From: an uncultured Phascolarctobacterium sp.
GTDB taxonomy: Bacteria; Bacillota; Negativicutes; Acidaminococcales; Acidaminococcaceae
Length of the DNA: 41,766 bases
Reading direction: 5' to 3'
Assembly: GCA_958448515.1 (NCBI GenBank)
Contig: CAUDEF010000017.1
Coordinates: 1-41,766 of the forward strand
The translations under genes were made by a program, and so were the position numbers. How positions within the stretch are numbered: position 1 is the stretch's first letter; the number at the start of each line of letters is the position of its first letter. Positions 23,937 to 32,611 of the stretch are shown in pieces. The notes under the pieces are model-generated. The model searched no databases and had not been told where the DNA came from. It saw only the letters and a list, made by a program, of their open reading frames with translations.

Positions 23937-25127
23937 TTATAAAATATTGATATTTTCTACTTCATCAATATTATTGTTTTTAGCATAACCTGTCAGCATC
24001 AGAGTCAAAGCACCGTCACCGGTAACATTGCAGGCAGTACCAAAGCTATCCTGCAGAGCAAAGATGGTGAGCATTAACGCAGTACCGGTAGCATCAAAGC
24101 CAAGTACACTGATAATCAGACCTAAGGACGCCATTACAGTACCGCCGGGAACGCCGGGCGCACCAATAGCAAAGATACCTAAAAGCAAGCAGAACAGCAC
24201 CATAGTACCAAAAGCAGGCAAAGTTCCGTACAGCACCTGAGATACTACCATAACGAAGAATACTTCTGTCAGTACACTGCCGCACAGGTGAATATTGGCA
24301 AACAAAGGAATACCAAAATTTACAAGATCCTTACGCAGTACTTTGGATTTTAAAGCACATTCCAGAGCCACAGCCAGAGTTGCCGCAGAAGACATGGTAC
24401 CAACAGCAGTAATATACGCCGGGCCATAGTGTTTCAGTACTTCCATAGGATTTACGCGGGCATAGGCACCTGCCAGGAGGTACAGCAGCGCAAGCCAGAT
24501 ATAATGTCCTGCCATAACGATAAATACTACCATAACAAATACGGGCAGCTGTTTTGTGATGGTTCCTTCATAAGCCAGTCCGCAGAAGGTGCAGGCAATA
24601 AAAATCGGCAGCAGAGGAATTACCACTCTGGTAACGATAGCCAGGACAATTTTCTGGAACTCTTCCAGAAAAGCAATAATGGTATTAGCTTTAGTCCATG
24701 CAGCAGCAAGGCCCAACAATACGGAAAGCACCAGAGCACTCATAACGCTCATAACAGGGACAATCTGCAGATCAAACAGCAGCTTGGGCAATTCTTTCAG
24801 ACCTTCTACAGAAGGAACAATATCCAGGAACGGGATAATAGAATAACCTGCTGCAGCAGAGAAGAAAGCCGCGCCAATGGAAGACAGATACGCAAGCACA
24901 ACCGCAACACGCAGCATTACGCTGGCATGCTGACCAAGTCTTGTAATAGACGGCGCAATAAAACCAATAATAATCAGCGGAACACAGAAAGTAATTATAG
25001 AACCAAGGAGGCTTTTACAAGTCAGTATCACCTGCATCAATGATTCATCCGCCATAAGTCCTACACCAATACCTATGATAACGCCCAACAGCAGACGCAT
25101 AGGCAGGCTACTAAAAAAACTACTCAT
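23937..25127 (-). CDS. Dicarboxylate/amino acid:cation symporter (DAACS family)
   Basis: 396 residues and hydrophobic throughout, with the GltPh-type signatures: the HP1-like serine-rich GTMSSAATLAVALE, the TM7-like FANIHLCGSVLTEVFFV, the HP2 region GAPGVPGGTVMASLGLI and the TM8 motif SFGTACNVTGDGALTLML. Family members take up glutamate, aspartate, succinate or serine with Na+ or H+. Which of these is moved here cannot be told. GGAGTG precedes ATG 25127. It has its own promoter with palindromic elements that suggest regulation by substrate availability. Confidence 0.92.
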   Translation of the reverse strand: MSSFFSSLPMRLLLGVIIGIGVGLMADESLMQVILTCKSLLGSIITFCVPLIIIGFIAPSITRLGQHASVMLRVAVVLAYLSSIGAAFFSAAAGYSIIPFLDIVPSVEGLKELPKLLFDLQIVPVMSVMSALVLSVLLGLAAAWTKANTIIAFLEEFQKIVLAIVTRVVIPLLPIFIACTFCGLAYEGTITKQLPVFVMVVFIVMAGHYIWLALLYLLAGAYARVNPMEVLKHYGPAYITAVGTMSSAATLAVALECALKSKVLRKDLVNFGIPLFANIHLCGSVLTEVFFVMVVSQVLYGTLPAFGTMVLFCLLLGIFAIGAPGVPGGTVMASLGLIISVLGFDATGTALMLTIFALQDSFGTACNVTGDGALTLMLTGYAKNNNIDEVENINIL

Positions 25128-25175
25128 TTTTCACACTCCTTTTTTGTAAAAATTAAAATGTTGTTACACATTAAT

Positions 25176-25204
25176 ATAATAGCGTACACTATTATTTTAT
25201 TCAA
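25176..25204 (-). promoter_or_regulatory. Promoter of the DAACS symporter with a palindromic operator
   Basis: On the minus strand, TTGAAT (25199-25204), a 17-nt spacer and TATTAT (25176-25181). A 16-bp near-palindrome AATAGCGTACACTATT (25178-25193; seven of eight arm positions match) overlaps the -10 box and spacer, the typical place for a repressor site. Confidence 0.65.
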
Positions 25205-25233
25205 CTTTTTTTCTAAAATTATATTTAAATCTG

Positions 25234-25247
25234 TGACTAAGTAGTCA
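25234..25247. repeat. Inverted repeat TGACTA-N2-TAGTCA upstream of the DAACS promoter
   Basis: A 6-bp perfect inverted repeat about 30 nt upstream of the -35 box, with a third TGACTA copy at 25291-25296. Possibly an activator or repressor site; the protein is unknown. Confidence 0.45.
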
Positions 25248-25329
25248 AAATTATTTTTATGTAATGTTTGTAACATAAGCATATATATTTTGACTAAATT
25301 TTTTGAAAATTTATCTCTGTTTTGCAGTA

Positions 25330-25343
25330 TTTGTGTACACAAA
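25330..25343. repeat. 14-bp perfect palindrome TTTGTGTACACAAA
   Basis: It lies directly beyond the aroQ terminator, 126 bp upstream of the DAACS -35 box. Its centre GTGTACAC resembles the GCGTACAC centre of the operator-like palindrome at 25178-25193, so the two may bind one dimeric regulator. No other function is evident. Confidence 0.5.
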
Positions 25344-25368
25344 ATGGCTGCATAAAAAATGCAGCCAT
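25344..25368 (-). terminator. Hairpin at the end of the aro operon
   Basis: A 10-bp perfect stem ATGGCTGCAT/ATGCAGCCAT with a 5-nt loop, starting 9 nt after the aroQ stop. The T tract on the minus strand is short (TTTGTG), so termination may be incomplete. Confidence 0.75.
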
Positions 25369-25377
25369 CAAAAAATT

Positions 25378-25815
25378 CTATTCAACTTCATAAACAACTA
25401 AAGCTTCCAGAGCAAGAATATAACCGGCAAAACCAAGACCGCAAATCTGTCCTACGCAGGCAGGAGCAGTTACAGATTTATGTCTGAACTCTTCGCGGGC
25501 ATGAATATTGCTGATATGTACTTCAATAGCAGGTATATTTACTGCCTTTAAAGCATCAAGCACCGCTACACTGTAATGAGTAAAAGCTGCCGGATTAATA
25601 ATAATGCCGTCATATACGCCATAAGCTTTCTGAATTGCTGTTACAATATCCCCTTCATAATTGCTCTGCAGTATTTCTACATGCGCACCCAGCTTAACTG
25701 CTGCACTTTTAATCAGTGCACACAGACTTTCATAATCCTGTCTGCCATAAATATTTTTTTCACGAATACCAAGCATGTTTATATTCGGTCCATTTAAAAC
25801 CAGTATTTTTTTCAT
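25378..25815 (-). CDS. aroQ: 3-Dehydroquinate dehydratase, type II
   Basis: 145 residues, the size of type II dehydroquinases, which form dodecamers and convert 3-dehydroquinate to 3-dehydroshikimate. The sequence begins MKKILVLNGPNINMLG with the catalytic Tyr in IYGRQ, then NPAAFTHYSVA and EVHISNIHAREEFRHKS, with the active-site histidine and asparagine. I chose ATG 25815 because it overlaps the aroK stop in ATGA, as other junctions in this operon do; ATG 25821 is the alternative. It is the last gene of the operon. Confidence 0.97.
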   Translation of the reverse strand: MKKILVLNGPNINMLGIREKNIYGRQDYESLCALIKSAAVKLGAHVEILQSNYEGDIVTAIQKAYGVYDGIIINPAAFTHYSVAVLDALKAVNIPAIEVHISNIHAREEFRHKSVTAPACVGQICGLGFAGYILALEALVVYEVE

Positions 25816-26315
25816 TTCCATCCAGCCTCCCTGATACAGCTCAAAAGCTTAGTTACAGTTTCCTGAACATCGCCGTTATTGGCAACTGTATAATCTGCAT
25901 ACTGACGATACAAAGCAATACGCTCTGTATACAGCTGAAAAATTCTCTGCCTGTCAGCAGCCAGCAGCGGTCTGCTGTCATCATTCAGGCAGCCAAGAAT
26001 ATGCTCAGGCAATCTGTCGATAAAGATGATAATACCGCTTTTCTTAAAAAAGTCAATATTTTCCCTGCGTTTGACAACACCGCCGCCTGTAGCAATTACA
26101 ACTCCCTGCAAAGCGGAAAGATAAGCAGCTGTTCTTGTTTCTGCATCACGAAAAGCATCTTCACTTTCAGCAAAAAAATCTTTTATGGTTCTGTTTTCTC
26201 TGCTTTCCAAAACCTCATCGGCATCATAAAAAACTGCTCTCAGCTCTTTGCTTAAAATTCTGCCAAAGGTTGTTTTGCCGCTTCCCGGCATGCCAATCAG
26301 TACTATATTTTTCAT
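25812..26315 (-). CDS. aroK: Shikimate kinase
   Basis: 167 residues. It phosphorylates shikimate with ATP. The Walker A motif is GMPGSGKTT (8-16); shikimate-binding elements are DADEVLE and ATGGGVVKR, and the lid arginine is in DDSRPLL. The ATG overlaps the aroE stop (ATGA), and its own stop overlaps aroQ, so translation along aroE-aroK-aroQ is probably coupled. Length and motifs are normal for the family. Confidence 0.97.
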   Translation of the reverse strand: MKNIVLIGMPGSGKTTFGRILSKELRAVFYDADEVLESRENRTIKDFFAESEDAFRDAETRTAAYLSALQGVVIATGGGVVKRRENIDFFKKSGIIIFIDRLPEHILGCLNDDSRPLLAADRQRIFQLYTERIALYRQYADYTVANNGDVQETVTKLLSCIREAGWK

Positions 26316-27124
26316 AAATTCTGCTCCAGTTCGCGCATAATTCTGACAATCAGCTCGCTGTCATATTTTTGCTGCTGCCATATTTCCTGAGCGGCAACAG
26401 CCTGTGCCACCAGCATAAACAGTCCGTTAACGGCTTTTTTGCCTGCTTTCGCAGCAACCTGCAGAAATTTGGTCTGAGCAGGATTATAAATCAAATCAAC
26501 AGCGTTGTTAAAATTAGCAAGTACCGCATCTTTTACCGGGCTGCAGTCTGTTTTAGGATACATGCCCACAGGAGTGCAGTTAATAATAATTTCCCCGGAA
26601 ATATTTTCCAGAGCAGCATAATCAATAAACTCCAGCTGAGGTGCCAGCTCCTGAAATGATTTATCCACCTGCTCTACATTACGTGTCACAAGATAAATCT
26701 TTTCAGCCTGCTCATCTGCCAGATATTTGACAACAGCTCTTGCCGCGCCGCCGCTGCCAAGTACGGCAGCAGTTTTGCCGGTTATTTTTATCTGATTATA
26801 TTCCAGCATTCTGGCAAAGCCAAAATAATCGGTATTATAGCCTTTCAGCTTTCCTTCCGTAAACCAGATTGTATTTACGGCACCAATGGCTTTGGCTTCA
26901 TCAGATAACTGGTCAAGCAGGGGAATAACAGCCAGCTTATGAGGAATGGTCACGTTGCTTCCTCTGTAATTTTTCTTCATTTCGCTAAACAGCTTAGGCA
27001 GACCTTCTGCCTCTGTTTCCAGCAGATTATATGTTCCTGCCACACCGGTATAAGTAAAAAATAATTTATGTATCTGTGGTGAAAGGCTGTGACCCAGCCT
27101 GCCGCCAATTAATCCATATTCCAT
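26312..27124 (-). CDS. aroE: Shikimate dehydrogenase
   Basis: 270 residues. It reduces 3-dehydroshikimate with NADPH. The substrate-binding motif SLSPQIH is near residues 13-19, the catalytic lysine is in NVTIPHK, and GAVNTIWF and NTDYFGF follow. The cofactor motif GSGGAARAV begins the Rossmann domain, and NCTPVGMYP closes the set. AAAGGA is 7 nt before the ATG, 3 nt after the pheA stop. Confidence 0.98.
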   Translation of the reverse strand: MEYGLIGGRLGHSLSPQIHKLFFTYTGVAGTYNLLETEAEGLPKLFSEMKKNYRGSNVTIPHKLAVIPLLDQLSDEAKAIGAVNTIWFTEGKLKGYNTDYFGFARMLEYNQIKITGKTAAVLGSGGAARAVVKYLADEQAEKIYLVTRNVEQVDKSFQELAPQLEFIDYAALENISGEIIINCTPVGMYPKTDCSPVKDAVLANFNNAVDLIYNPAQTKFLQVAAKAGKKAVNGLFMLVAQAVAAQEIWQQQKYDSELIVRIMRELEQNL

Positions 27125-27127
27125 AGT

Positions 27128-28261
27128 TTATTCCTTTCGACTGTCCGACTGATAATTGCCAAGTATTTTGCAGAACGTGGTATTTCTGGTTACTTCCTCC
27201 AGAGCATCTTTTACCGCATTATCCTGCAGATTACCAGTTACATCAATATAGAAAAAGTATTCCCATGATTTTCCGTCCATGGGGCGTGATTCCAGATTCA
27301 TAAGGTTCAGACCGTGATGATAAAAATATCCCAGCAGCTTGTACAAAGAACCAGCCTCATGCTTAACAGCTGCAATCAGTGTAATCTTATCGGCCTTGCT
27401 GTTTTTAACAGGATCTTTGGCAATAATTACAAAACGAGTGCAGTTATTGGAATTGTAGTTAATATTGGGGGCAATAATCTGCAGTCCGTAAAGCTCTGCC
27501 GCCTTTTTACCGGCAACAGCTCCCAAAGTAATATCCTGCTTTTCGGCAACTGCTTCAGCACTTTTAGAGGTACTGAAATAAGCCTGCTGCTTAATGTGCG
27601 GATAATCTTTAAAAAACTCCTTGCTTTGGGCAAAGCCCTGAGGATGGGAATAAACAGTCTTAATTGTCTGCAGCCCTGCTCCGGCGCAGCCTAAAAGATT
27701 CTGCTCAATGCGTACACAGCGTTCACCTACAATATGGCAGTTATATTTGCGCAAAAGGTCATATACTTCTGTAATACCGCCTGTAGAAGAATTTTCAATG
27801 GGTACTACGCCATAATCTAAATTCCCCTTGCTGACATTACTGATAACCTCTTCAAAATGGTCATAATGCATCCGTTCATACTGTCTGCCAGAAAAATATT
27901 CTTCTGTAGCCTGATGAGTAAAGGAGCCCTCTGCCCCAAAACAGCCTATCTTTAAAAGCTGCTTTGGCTGCTCGGCAAGAATATCTTCTTCCAGCTCACA
28001 GGCAGAATCAATAATGCTGCGCATGATTTTTGCCACAGCATCTTTATAGGCTTCATGCTCTACAAGACCTGTTACCTTTGCAATAACAGCAGCTTCTCTG
28101 GCATGGTCTTTAACAGGCATGCCCTTGCTTTTTTTATACTCTGCTACCTGCAGCACAAGGTCAAGCCTTTCTGTAAGTACTTCGGCAAGCTTTCTGTCTG
28201 CTGCGTCAATCTGTTTGCGTATTTCTTCCAAATTAAGTTCCTGCACTGTTATCGCTCCCAT
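27128..28261 (-). CDS. pheA: Bifunctional chorismate mutase / prephenate dehydratase
   Basis: About 377 residues: an AroQ-type chorismate mutase (about 1-90; LEEIRKQIDAADRKL, EYKKSKGMPV), a prephenate dehydratase domain (about 105-285; GAEGSFTHQAT, VPIENSSTGGI, NCTRF), and a C-terminal ACT domain with ESRP, the Phe-binding motif that gives feedback inhibition. It turns chorismate into phenylpyruvate. The start is uncertain: ATG 28261 overlaps aroC by 13 nt and has GGAAG upstream; GTG 28246, with GGGAG 8 nt upstream, is nearly as good. Confidence 0.96.
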   Translation of the reverse strand: MGAITVQELNLEEIRKQIDAADRKLAEVLTERLDLVLQVAEYKKSKGMPVKDHAREAAVIAKVTGLVEHEAYKDAVAKIMRSIIDSACELEEDILAEQPKQLLKIGCFGAEGSFTHQATEEYFSGRQYERMHYDHFEEVISNVSKGNLDYGVVPIENSSTGGITEVYDLLRKYNCHIVGERCVRIEQNLLGCAGAGLQTIKTVYSHPQGFAQSKEFFKDYPHIKQQAYFSTSKSAEAVAEKQDITLGAVAGKKAAELYGLQIIAPNINYNSNNCTRFVIIAKDPVKNSKADKITLIAAVKHEAGSLYKLLGYFYHHGLNLMNLESRPMDGKSWEYFFYIDVTGNLQDNAVKDALEEVTRNTTFCKILGNYQSDSRKE

Positions 28262-29343
28262 TTTTTTGCTTCCAAAAGTAAATCCCATACTGTCCATGCA
28301 GCTACGGCTTCAATAACCGGCACTGCCCTTTGCACAATGCAGGGATCATGACGGCCGGTAATTTCCAGACTGGTATTGCACTTATTTGCCAGACTTACAG
28401 TCTGCTGCACTCTGCTGATAGACGGTGTAGGCTTAATAGCCGCACGGAAAATAACCGGCATGCCATTGGAAATGCCTCCGGTAATACCACCGTTATGATT
28501 AGTATACGCCTTTACGCAGTCTTCTGCATAATAAAGCTGGTCATTGGCTTCCGCGCCTGTCATGGAGGTTATGCCAAAGCCATCACCAAACTCCACGCCT
28601 TTAACTGCCGGTACAGAAAACAGCGCATGACTCAGCCTGCTTTCCAACGAATCAAAATAAGGTGCGCCAATACCAGTCGGCAGATTCATTATTATAGTTT
28701 CAATAACTCCACCTACACTATTTTGCTCAGCTCTGGCTGTCAGAATTTTTTCCTGCATTTTTTGCCCTGCAGCATCGTCCATAACGCAAAATTCCTTAGC
28801 CTGCAGCTGTTTTAACAGCTCTGCATCTTCCCCAAGAGGATTAAAAGGCTGTTCTTTAATATCAGCAATGCTTAAAATATGTGCGCCCACCTGAATATTT
28901 TCCAGTGCCAGTGCCTGTTTGGCCACAGCTCCCATAAATACCAAAGGCGCAGTGAGTCTGCCGGAAAAATGCCCGCCGCCGCGATAATCATTATAGCCGT
29001 GATAATGGACATTGCCTGCATAATCAGCATGTCCCGGGCGCATTTTATCCTGCAGAATACTGTAATCTTTAGAATGCTGGTCGCTGTTTTTTATCATAAC
29101 ACATAAAGGTGTTCCTGTTGTATAGCCGTTAAAAAAGCCGCTTTGCACAGCAAAGCTGTCGCTTTCTTTGCGCTGAGTAGAAAGCAGATTTTTTCCTGGA
29201 GCTCTGCGTGCCATTTCTTTTTCAATCTGCGCAAGGTCAAGCTTTAGTCCCGGCGGCAGTCCATCAATAACAAGTCCGATAGATGCGCCGTGAGACTCAC
29301 CATAAATGCTCATTTTTACATTCATTCCATAAATTCCGCTCAT
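28249..29343 (-). CDS. aroC: Chorismate synthase
   Basis: 364 residues, full family length. It eliminates phosphate from EPSP to give chorismate and needs reduced FMN. Conserved blocks are YGESHGASIG, RRAPGKNLLSTQRKESD, the RPGHADYAG region, DYRGGGHFSGRLTAP, GGITGGISNG and the C-terminal GRHDPCIVQRAVPV. GAGGTG is 5 nt before the ATG, which overlaps the aroA stop in ATGA. Confidence 0.99.
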   Translation of the reverse strand: MSGIYGMNVKMSIYGESHGASIGLVIDGLPPGLKLDLAQIEKEMARRAPGKNLLSTQRKESDSFAVQSGFFNGYTTGTPLCVMIKNSDQHSKDYSILQDKMRPGHADYAGNVHYHGYNDYRGGGHFSGRLTAPLVFMGAVAKQALALENIQVGAHILSIADIKEQPFNPLGEDAELLKQLQAKEFCVMDDAAGQKMQEKILTARAEQNSVGGVIETIIMNLPTGIGAPYFDSLESRLSHALFSVPAVKGVEFGDGFGITSMTGAEANDQLYYAEDCVKAYTNHNGGITGGISNGMPVIFRAAIKPTPSISRVQQTVSLANKCNTSLEITGRHDPCIVQRAVPVIEAVAAWTVWDLLLEAKKWER

Positions 29344-30632
29344 TCCAGCACCTCTATCTTTCCGCCTGCTTTAAGATAATCCTGCCAGAAAGCAGGATAT
29401 GATTTCTGTACGCTGTCTGCTCCTGTCAGCACAAAAGGCTCTTTACACTTGGCTGCAATTACAGCAAGGCTCATGGCTATGCGGTGATCGTTCCATGCAT
29501 CCACCTGGGCGCCGCCTGCAAGGCCATCACTGCAGCCTTCAATAATCATTCCGTCTGGCAGTTCTGTAACTTTGGCTCCCAGTTTGTTAAGCTCACTGGT
29601 CATGGCAGCCAGTCTGTCGCACTCTTTAATGCGCAGTCTGGCAGAATTAATAATTTTAGTAGTTCCGCTGCTGACACTTGCCAGTGCCGCAAGGACGGGA
29701 ATAATATCCGGACAGTCAGAACCGTCAATAACAGCAGCATCAGCAGCGCTGGTATTTACGCAGAGCTTGTCGTCAGCAGCAATATTACTGCCCATCTGCC
29801 TCATAATATCAATAATAGCCTTATCACCCTGCAAAGACTGCATGTCCATGCCCTCTAAAGTCATGCCCTTGCCAACACTGCCGCCAACCAGCCAGAAGGC
29901 AGCCTGAGACCAGTCACCTTCTACTTCACCATTGTTGGGCAGATATTTCTGATTACCGGGTATTTTATACACACGATGATTTTCGTTAACAATGCTGATA
30001 CCATATTTGGCAAGACAGCTCAGCGTAAGATCCACATAGGCAGCAGATTCCAGAGGTGATGTAATTTCAAGCACGGAATCGCCCTCCAGCAAAGGCAGTG
30101 CAAAAAGCAGTCCGCTTACATACTGACTGCTTACATCACCCGGTAATTTATAATAACCCGGCTGCAATCTGCCATTGACTGTTAAAGGCAATTTTCCGCT
30201 TTCATTGGTATAAGCAAGCTGCTGACTGTCAAAAATATCGTAATAAGCCTGCAAAGGACGGCTTACCAGCTTGCCGTGGCCATGAAAGGTAAAAGGCTGG
30301 CCAAGTGTTGCCGCCAGCGGAATAAAAAATCTTAAGGTTGAGCCTGATTCTCCGCAGTCAGCTTCACTTGCTGCCGCGCGCAAAGTGCCGCTGCCGGTAA
30401 CTTTAAGAGCGCAGCGATCAGCAAATTTGCTGGCAATATTTTCAATCTTTACGCCTAAAGCTGTCAGGCAGCGACAGGTTGCCTCAATATCTTTTGACAT
30501 ACTGATATTATCAATAATACTTGTGCCTTCTGCCAGTCCGGCACAGATAATCTCCCTGTGCCCCATACTTTTGGAAGAAGGTACATGCACCTCACCTGCC
30601 AGAGCAGATGGTATAATACGCACTGTTTTCAT
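29340..30632 (-). CDS. aroA: EPSP synthase (3-phosphoshikimate 1-carboxyvinyltransferase)
   Basis: 430 residues. It joins PEP and shikimate-3-phosphate. The N-terminal motif is PSSKSMGHRE (K21), and the PEP/glyphosate loop reads GESGSTLRFF (94-103) where E. coli has GNAGTAMRPL; the proline at E. coli position 101 is Phe here. DWSQAAFW and DCPDIIPVLA, with the catalytic Asp, are intact, and the C-terminal DHRIAMSLAV is present. GGAG lies 6 nt before the ATG. The loop differs from classical glyphosate-sensitive class I enzymes. Confidence 0.98.
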   Translation of the reverse strand: MKTVRIIPSALAGEVHVPSSKSMGHREIICAGLAEGTSIIDNISMSKDIEATCRCLTALGVKIENIASKFADRCALKVTGSGTLRAAASEADCGESGSTLRFFIPLAATLGQPFTFHGHGKLVSRPLQAYYDIFDSQQLAYTNESGKLPLTVNGRLQPGYYKLPGDVSSQYVSGLLFALPLLEGDSVLEITSPLESAAYVDLTLSCLAKYGISIVNENHRVYKIPGNQKYLPNNGEVEGDWSQAAFWLVGGSVGKGMTLEGMDMQSLQGDKAIIDIMRQMGSNIAADDKLCVNTSAADAAVIDGSDCPDIIPVLAALASVSSGTTKIINSARLRIKECDRLAAMTSELNKLGAKVTELPDGMIIEGCSDGLAGGAQVDAWNDHRIAMSLAVIAAKCKEPFVLTGADSVQKSYPAFWQDYLKAGGKIEVLE

Positions 30633-30635
30633 AAG

Positions 30636-31700
30636 CTACTCCACAAATTCCGGCATCTGCTGCCAGTTTATTTTATGCAGTTTGGCACTGCCTATTTCAT
30701 CTAAAATAATCAGAGTTATTTCTTTACCGTTTTTCTTTTTATCTTTTCCCATAGTAGCCAAAAGTTCCTGCTTGGGAACCTGCGCCTGCCAGGGCAAAGC
30801 ATATTTTTCCAGAACTGCTTTGATTTTTTCTGCGCAGCCTGCCCTGGTAAGTCCCATAGCCTCACAGCGTTTTGTAAGCTGATACATGCCTATGGCAACA
30901 CCTTCGCCATGGGTAAAACTGCTGTAGCCATAATACTGCTCAATGGCATGACCCAAGGTATGGCCAAAATTCAGCAGCATTCTGAGTCCTGTATCAAATT
31001 CATCCTGCTCCACAATACCTGCTTTGATTCTGCAGCAGGCAGCAATAATCTTTTCGCTTTCCGCCAACAGCTCATTATCATCAGCCAGTCCGGCAATCTT
31101 TGCAAACAGCGCGCTGTCTTGAATGCAGCCATATTTAATAGCTTCTGCCAATCCGTCATGCAGATAGCGTACCGGCAGAGTTTTCAGCAGCAAAGGATCA
31201 ATTAAAACTCCTTTAGGCTGATAAAAAGCGCCTGCCAGATTTTTGCCTGCCTTAAGATCAACTGCCACTTTACCGCCTACACTGCTGTCTATCTGCGCTA
31301 AAAGTGAAGCAGGTATCTGAACAAAAGGAATACCGCGCATATAGGAAGCAGCAGCAAAACCGCCTAAATCCCCAACTACGCCGCCGCCTAAAGTTACCAG
31401 CGCGTCACTGCGGGTAAGGCCTTTATCTGCCATTTCTTCCAGCACCTGGGTAAGCACGGACATATTCTTGCTCTGCTCACCTGCCGGAATCACAATCAGA
31501 CTGCCGCCAAGACCGGCCTGTGCAAGACTTTGCAGCACTATATCTCCGTATAAAGGCGCTACATTGCTGTCGCTGATAACAGCTATTTTTTCTGCCTTGG
31601 GCACCAGTGTTTTTATTCTGTCGCCTGCCAAGGCCAAAAGATTTTCGGCAATTTCTATAGTATAGGATTTTTCTCCCAAATTAACGCGGATTTTTTCCAT
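30636..31700 (-). CDS. aroB: 3-Dehydroquinate synthase
   Basis: 354 residues. It cyclises DAHP using NAD+ and a divalent metal. Signatures are IPAGEQSKNMSVL, LGGGVVGDLGGFAAASYMRG, PASLLAQIDSSVGGKVAVD, KAGKNLAGAFYQP and the metal-binding NFGHTLGHAIEQ and FTHGEGVAIG. The start codon overlaps the tyrA stop by 1 nt (TGATG), and aroA follows after 3 nt. Confidence 0.99.
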   Translation of the reverse strand: MEKIRVNLGEKSYTIEIAENLLALAGDRIKTLVPKAEKIAVISDSNVAPLYGDIVLQSLAQAGLGGSLIVIPAGEQSKNMSVLTQVLEEMADKGLTRSDALVTLGGGVVGDLGGFAAASYMRGIPFVQIPASLLAQIDSSVGGKVAVDLKAGKNLAGAFYQPKGVLIDPLLLKTLPVRYLHDGLAEAIKYGCIQDSALFAKIAGLADDNELLAESEKIIAACCRIKAGIVEQDEFDTGLRMLLNFGHTLGHAIEQYYGYSSFTHGEGVAIGMYQLTKRCEAMGLTRAGCAEKIKAVLEKYALPWQAQVPKQELLATMGKDKKKNGKEITLIILDEIGSAKLHKINWQQMPEFVE

Positions 31701-32587
31701 CAGTATAATTCCTTTCTGCGCTGCCCTGACTGACGCATCATCTGCTGCAGCATATCAGTATCACGGCTTAACAGCGCCTGCTTCCACTGTAAAAGCTGTT
31801 TAATATAATTATCTATTTCAGCTGCCACTGCTTCATTATTGCTGATAAACAAACTGCTCCATAACTCAGGATTAATATCTGCAACTCTTGTACCATCTCT
31901 GAAGCTGCCAGCTACAAAAAATTTCGTTTTTTCATCAAAGGAACTGCTGTTCATTAATGAAACTGCAGTAATATGAGGCAAATTGCTGGTGTAGGCAATA
32001 ATTTTATCATGCTCTTTTGGTGTTACTTCCACCGTATTTTTACACCCCAGTGCCAGGGCAAACTTTTGCAGCCACTCTGCAGCTTCTGCCGAATTAAAAC
32101 TGTCTCGTACTATAATATAGTTCGCTCCGTTAAATATTTCTGCATCCGACATGTCAAAGCCGCTGCTTTGCCTGCCAGCCATAGGATGCCCGGAAATAAA
32201 TTCCATGCCTTCCGGCAGAAATTTATTAATTCTTTCCGGCATCTCTCCCTTAACCCCTGCCACATCAGTAATAAGCGCATCTTTTTTAAAAAACTTAAGA
32301 TTATCACTGATAAAACTTTCTACCTGCTCAGGATAGAGGGCGCAGATAATAATATCTGCTCTGCCCAGTTCCGCATCAGCCCCGGTCTTTGCCACGTCCA
32401 TCAGTCCTTCTGCCTCAGCTATTTTCAGAACCTGTTCATTAATATCAAGACCGATAATTTCCTTTACCTTTAACTTGCGCAAAGCCTTAATATAAGACCC
32501 GCCAATTAAACCGATACCAATTACTGCAAAAGAAAGTTCTTCCCAGCCTTTATTTTTAAAACCAACATTCATTGTTCCACCTGCCAT
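31700..32587 (-). CDS. tyrA: Prephenate dehydrogenase
   Basis: About 295 residues. It oxidises prephenate to 4-hydroxyphenylpyruvate with NAD(P)+. The Rossmann motif is FAVIGIGLIGGSYIKAL, the catalytic His lies in ISGHPMAGRQSSGFD, and SNLPHITAVSLM and AGSFRDGTRVA are the family helical-domain motifs. No C-terminal ACT domain follows, so feedback by Tyr may not act on this enzyme directly. Two starts are possible: ATG 32587 and ATG 32572 (AGGTGG 4 nt upstream); I list the longer. It lies 24 nt after aroF. Confidence 0.96.
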   Translation of the reverse strand: MAGGTMNVGFKNKGWEELSFAVIGIGLIGGSYIKALRKLKVKEIIGLDINEQVLKIAEAEGLMDVAKTGADAELGRADIIICALYPEQVESFISDNLKFFKKDALITDVAGVKGEMPERINKFLPEGMEFISGHPMAGRQSSGFDMSDAEIFNGANYIIVRDSFNSAEAAEWLQKFALALGCKNTVEVTPKEHDKIIAYTSNLPHITAVSLMNSSSFDEKTKFFVAGSFRDGTRVADINPELWSSLFISNNEAVAAEIDNYIKQLLQWKQALLSRDTDMLQQMMRQSGQRRKELY

Positions 32588-32611
32588 GCTTCCATCCTAC
32601 ACAAAAACTTT

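Noticed and set aside
25124..25342. A 72-codon minus-strand frame upstream of the DAACS symporter.
   Set aside because: It overlaps the symporter start and spans its promoter and palindromes; the product is Lys/Asn/Ile-rich as expected from AT-rich intergenic DNA.
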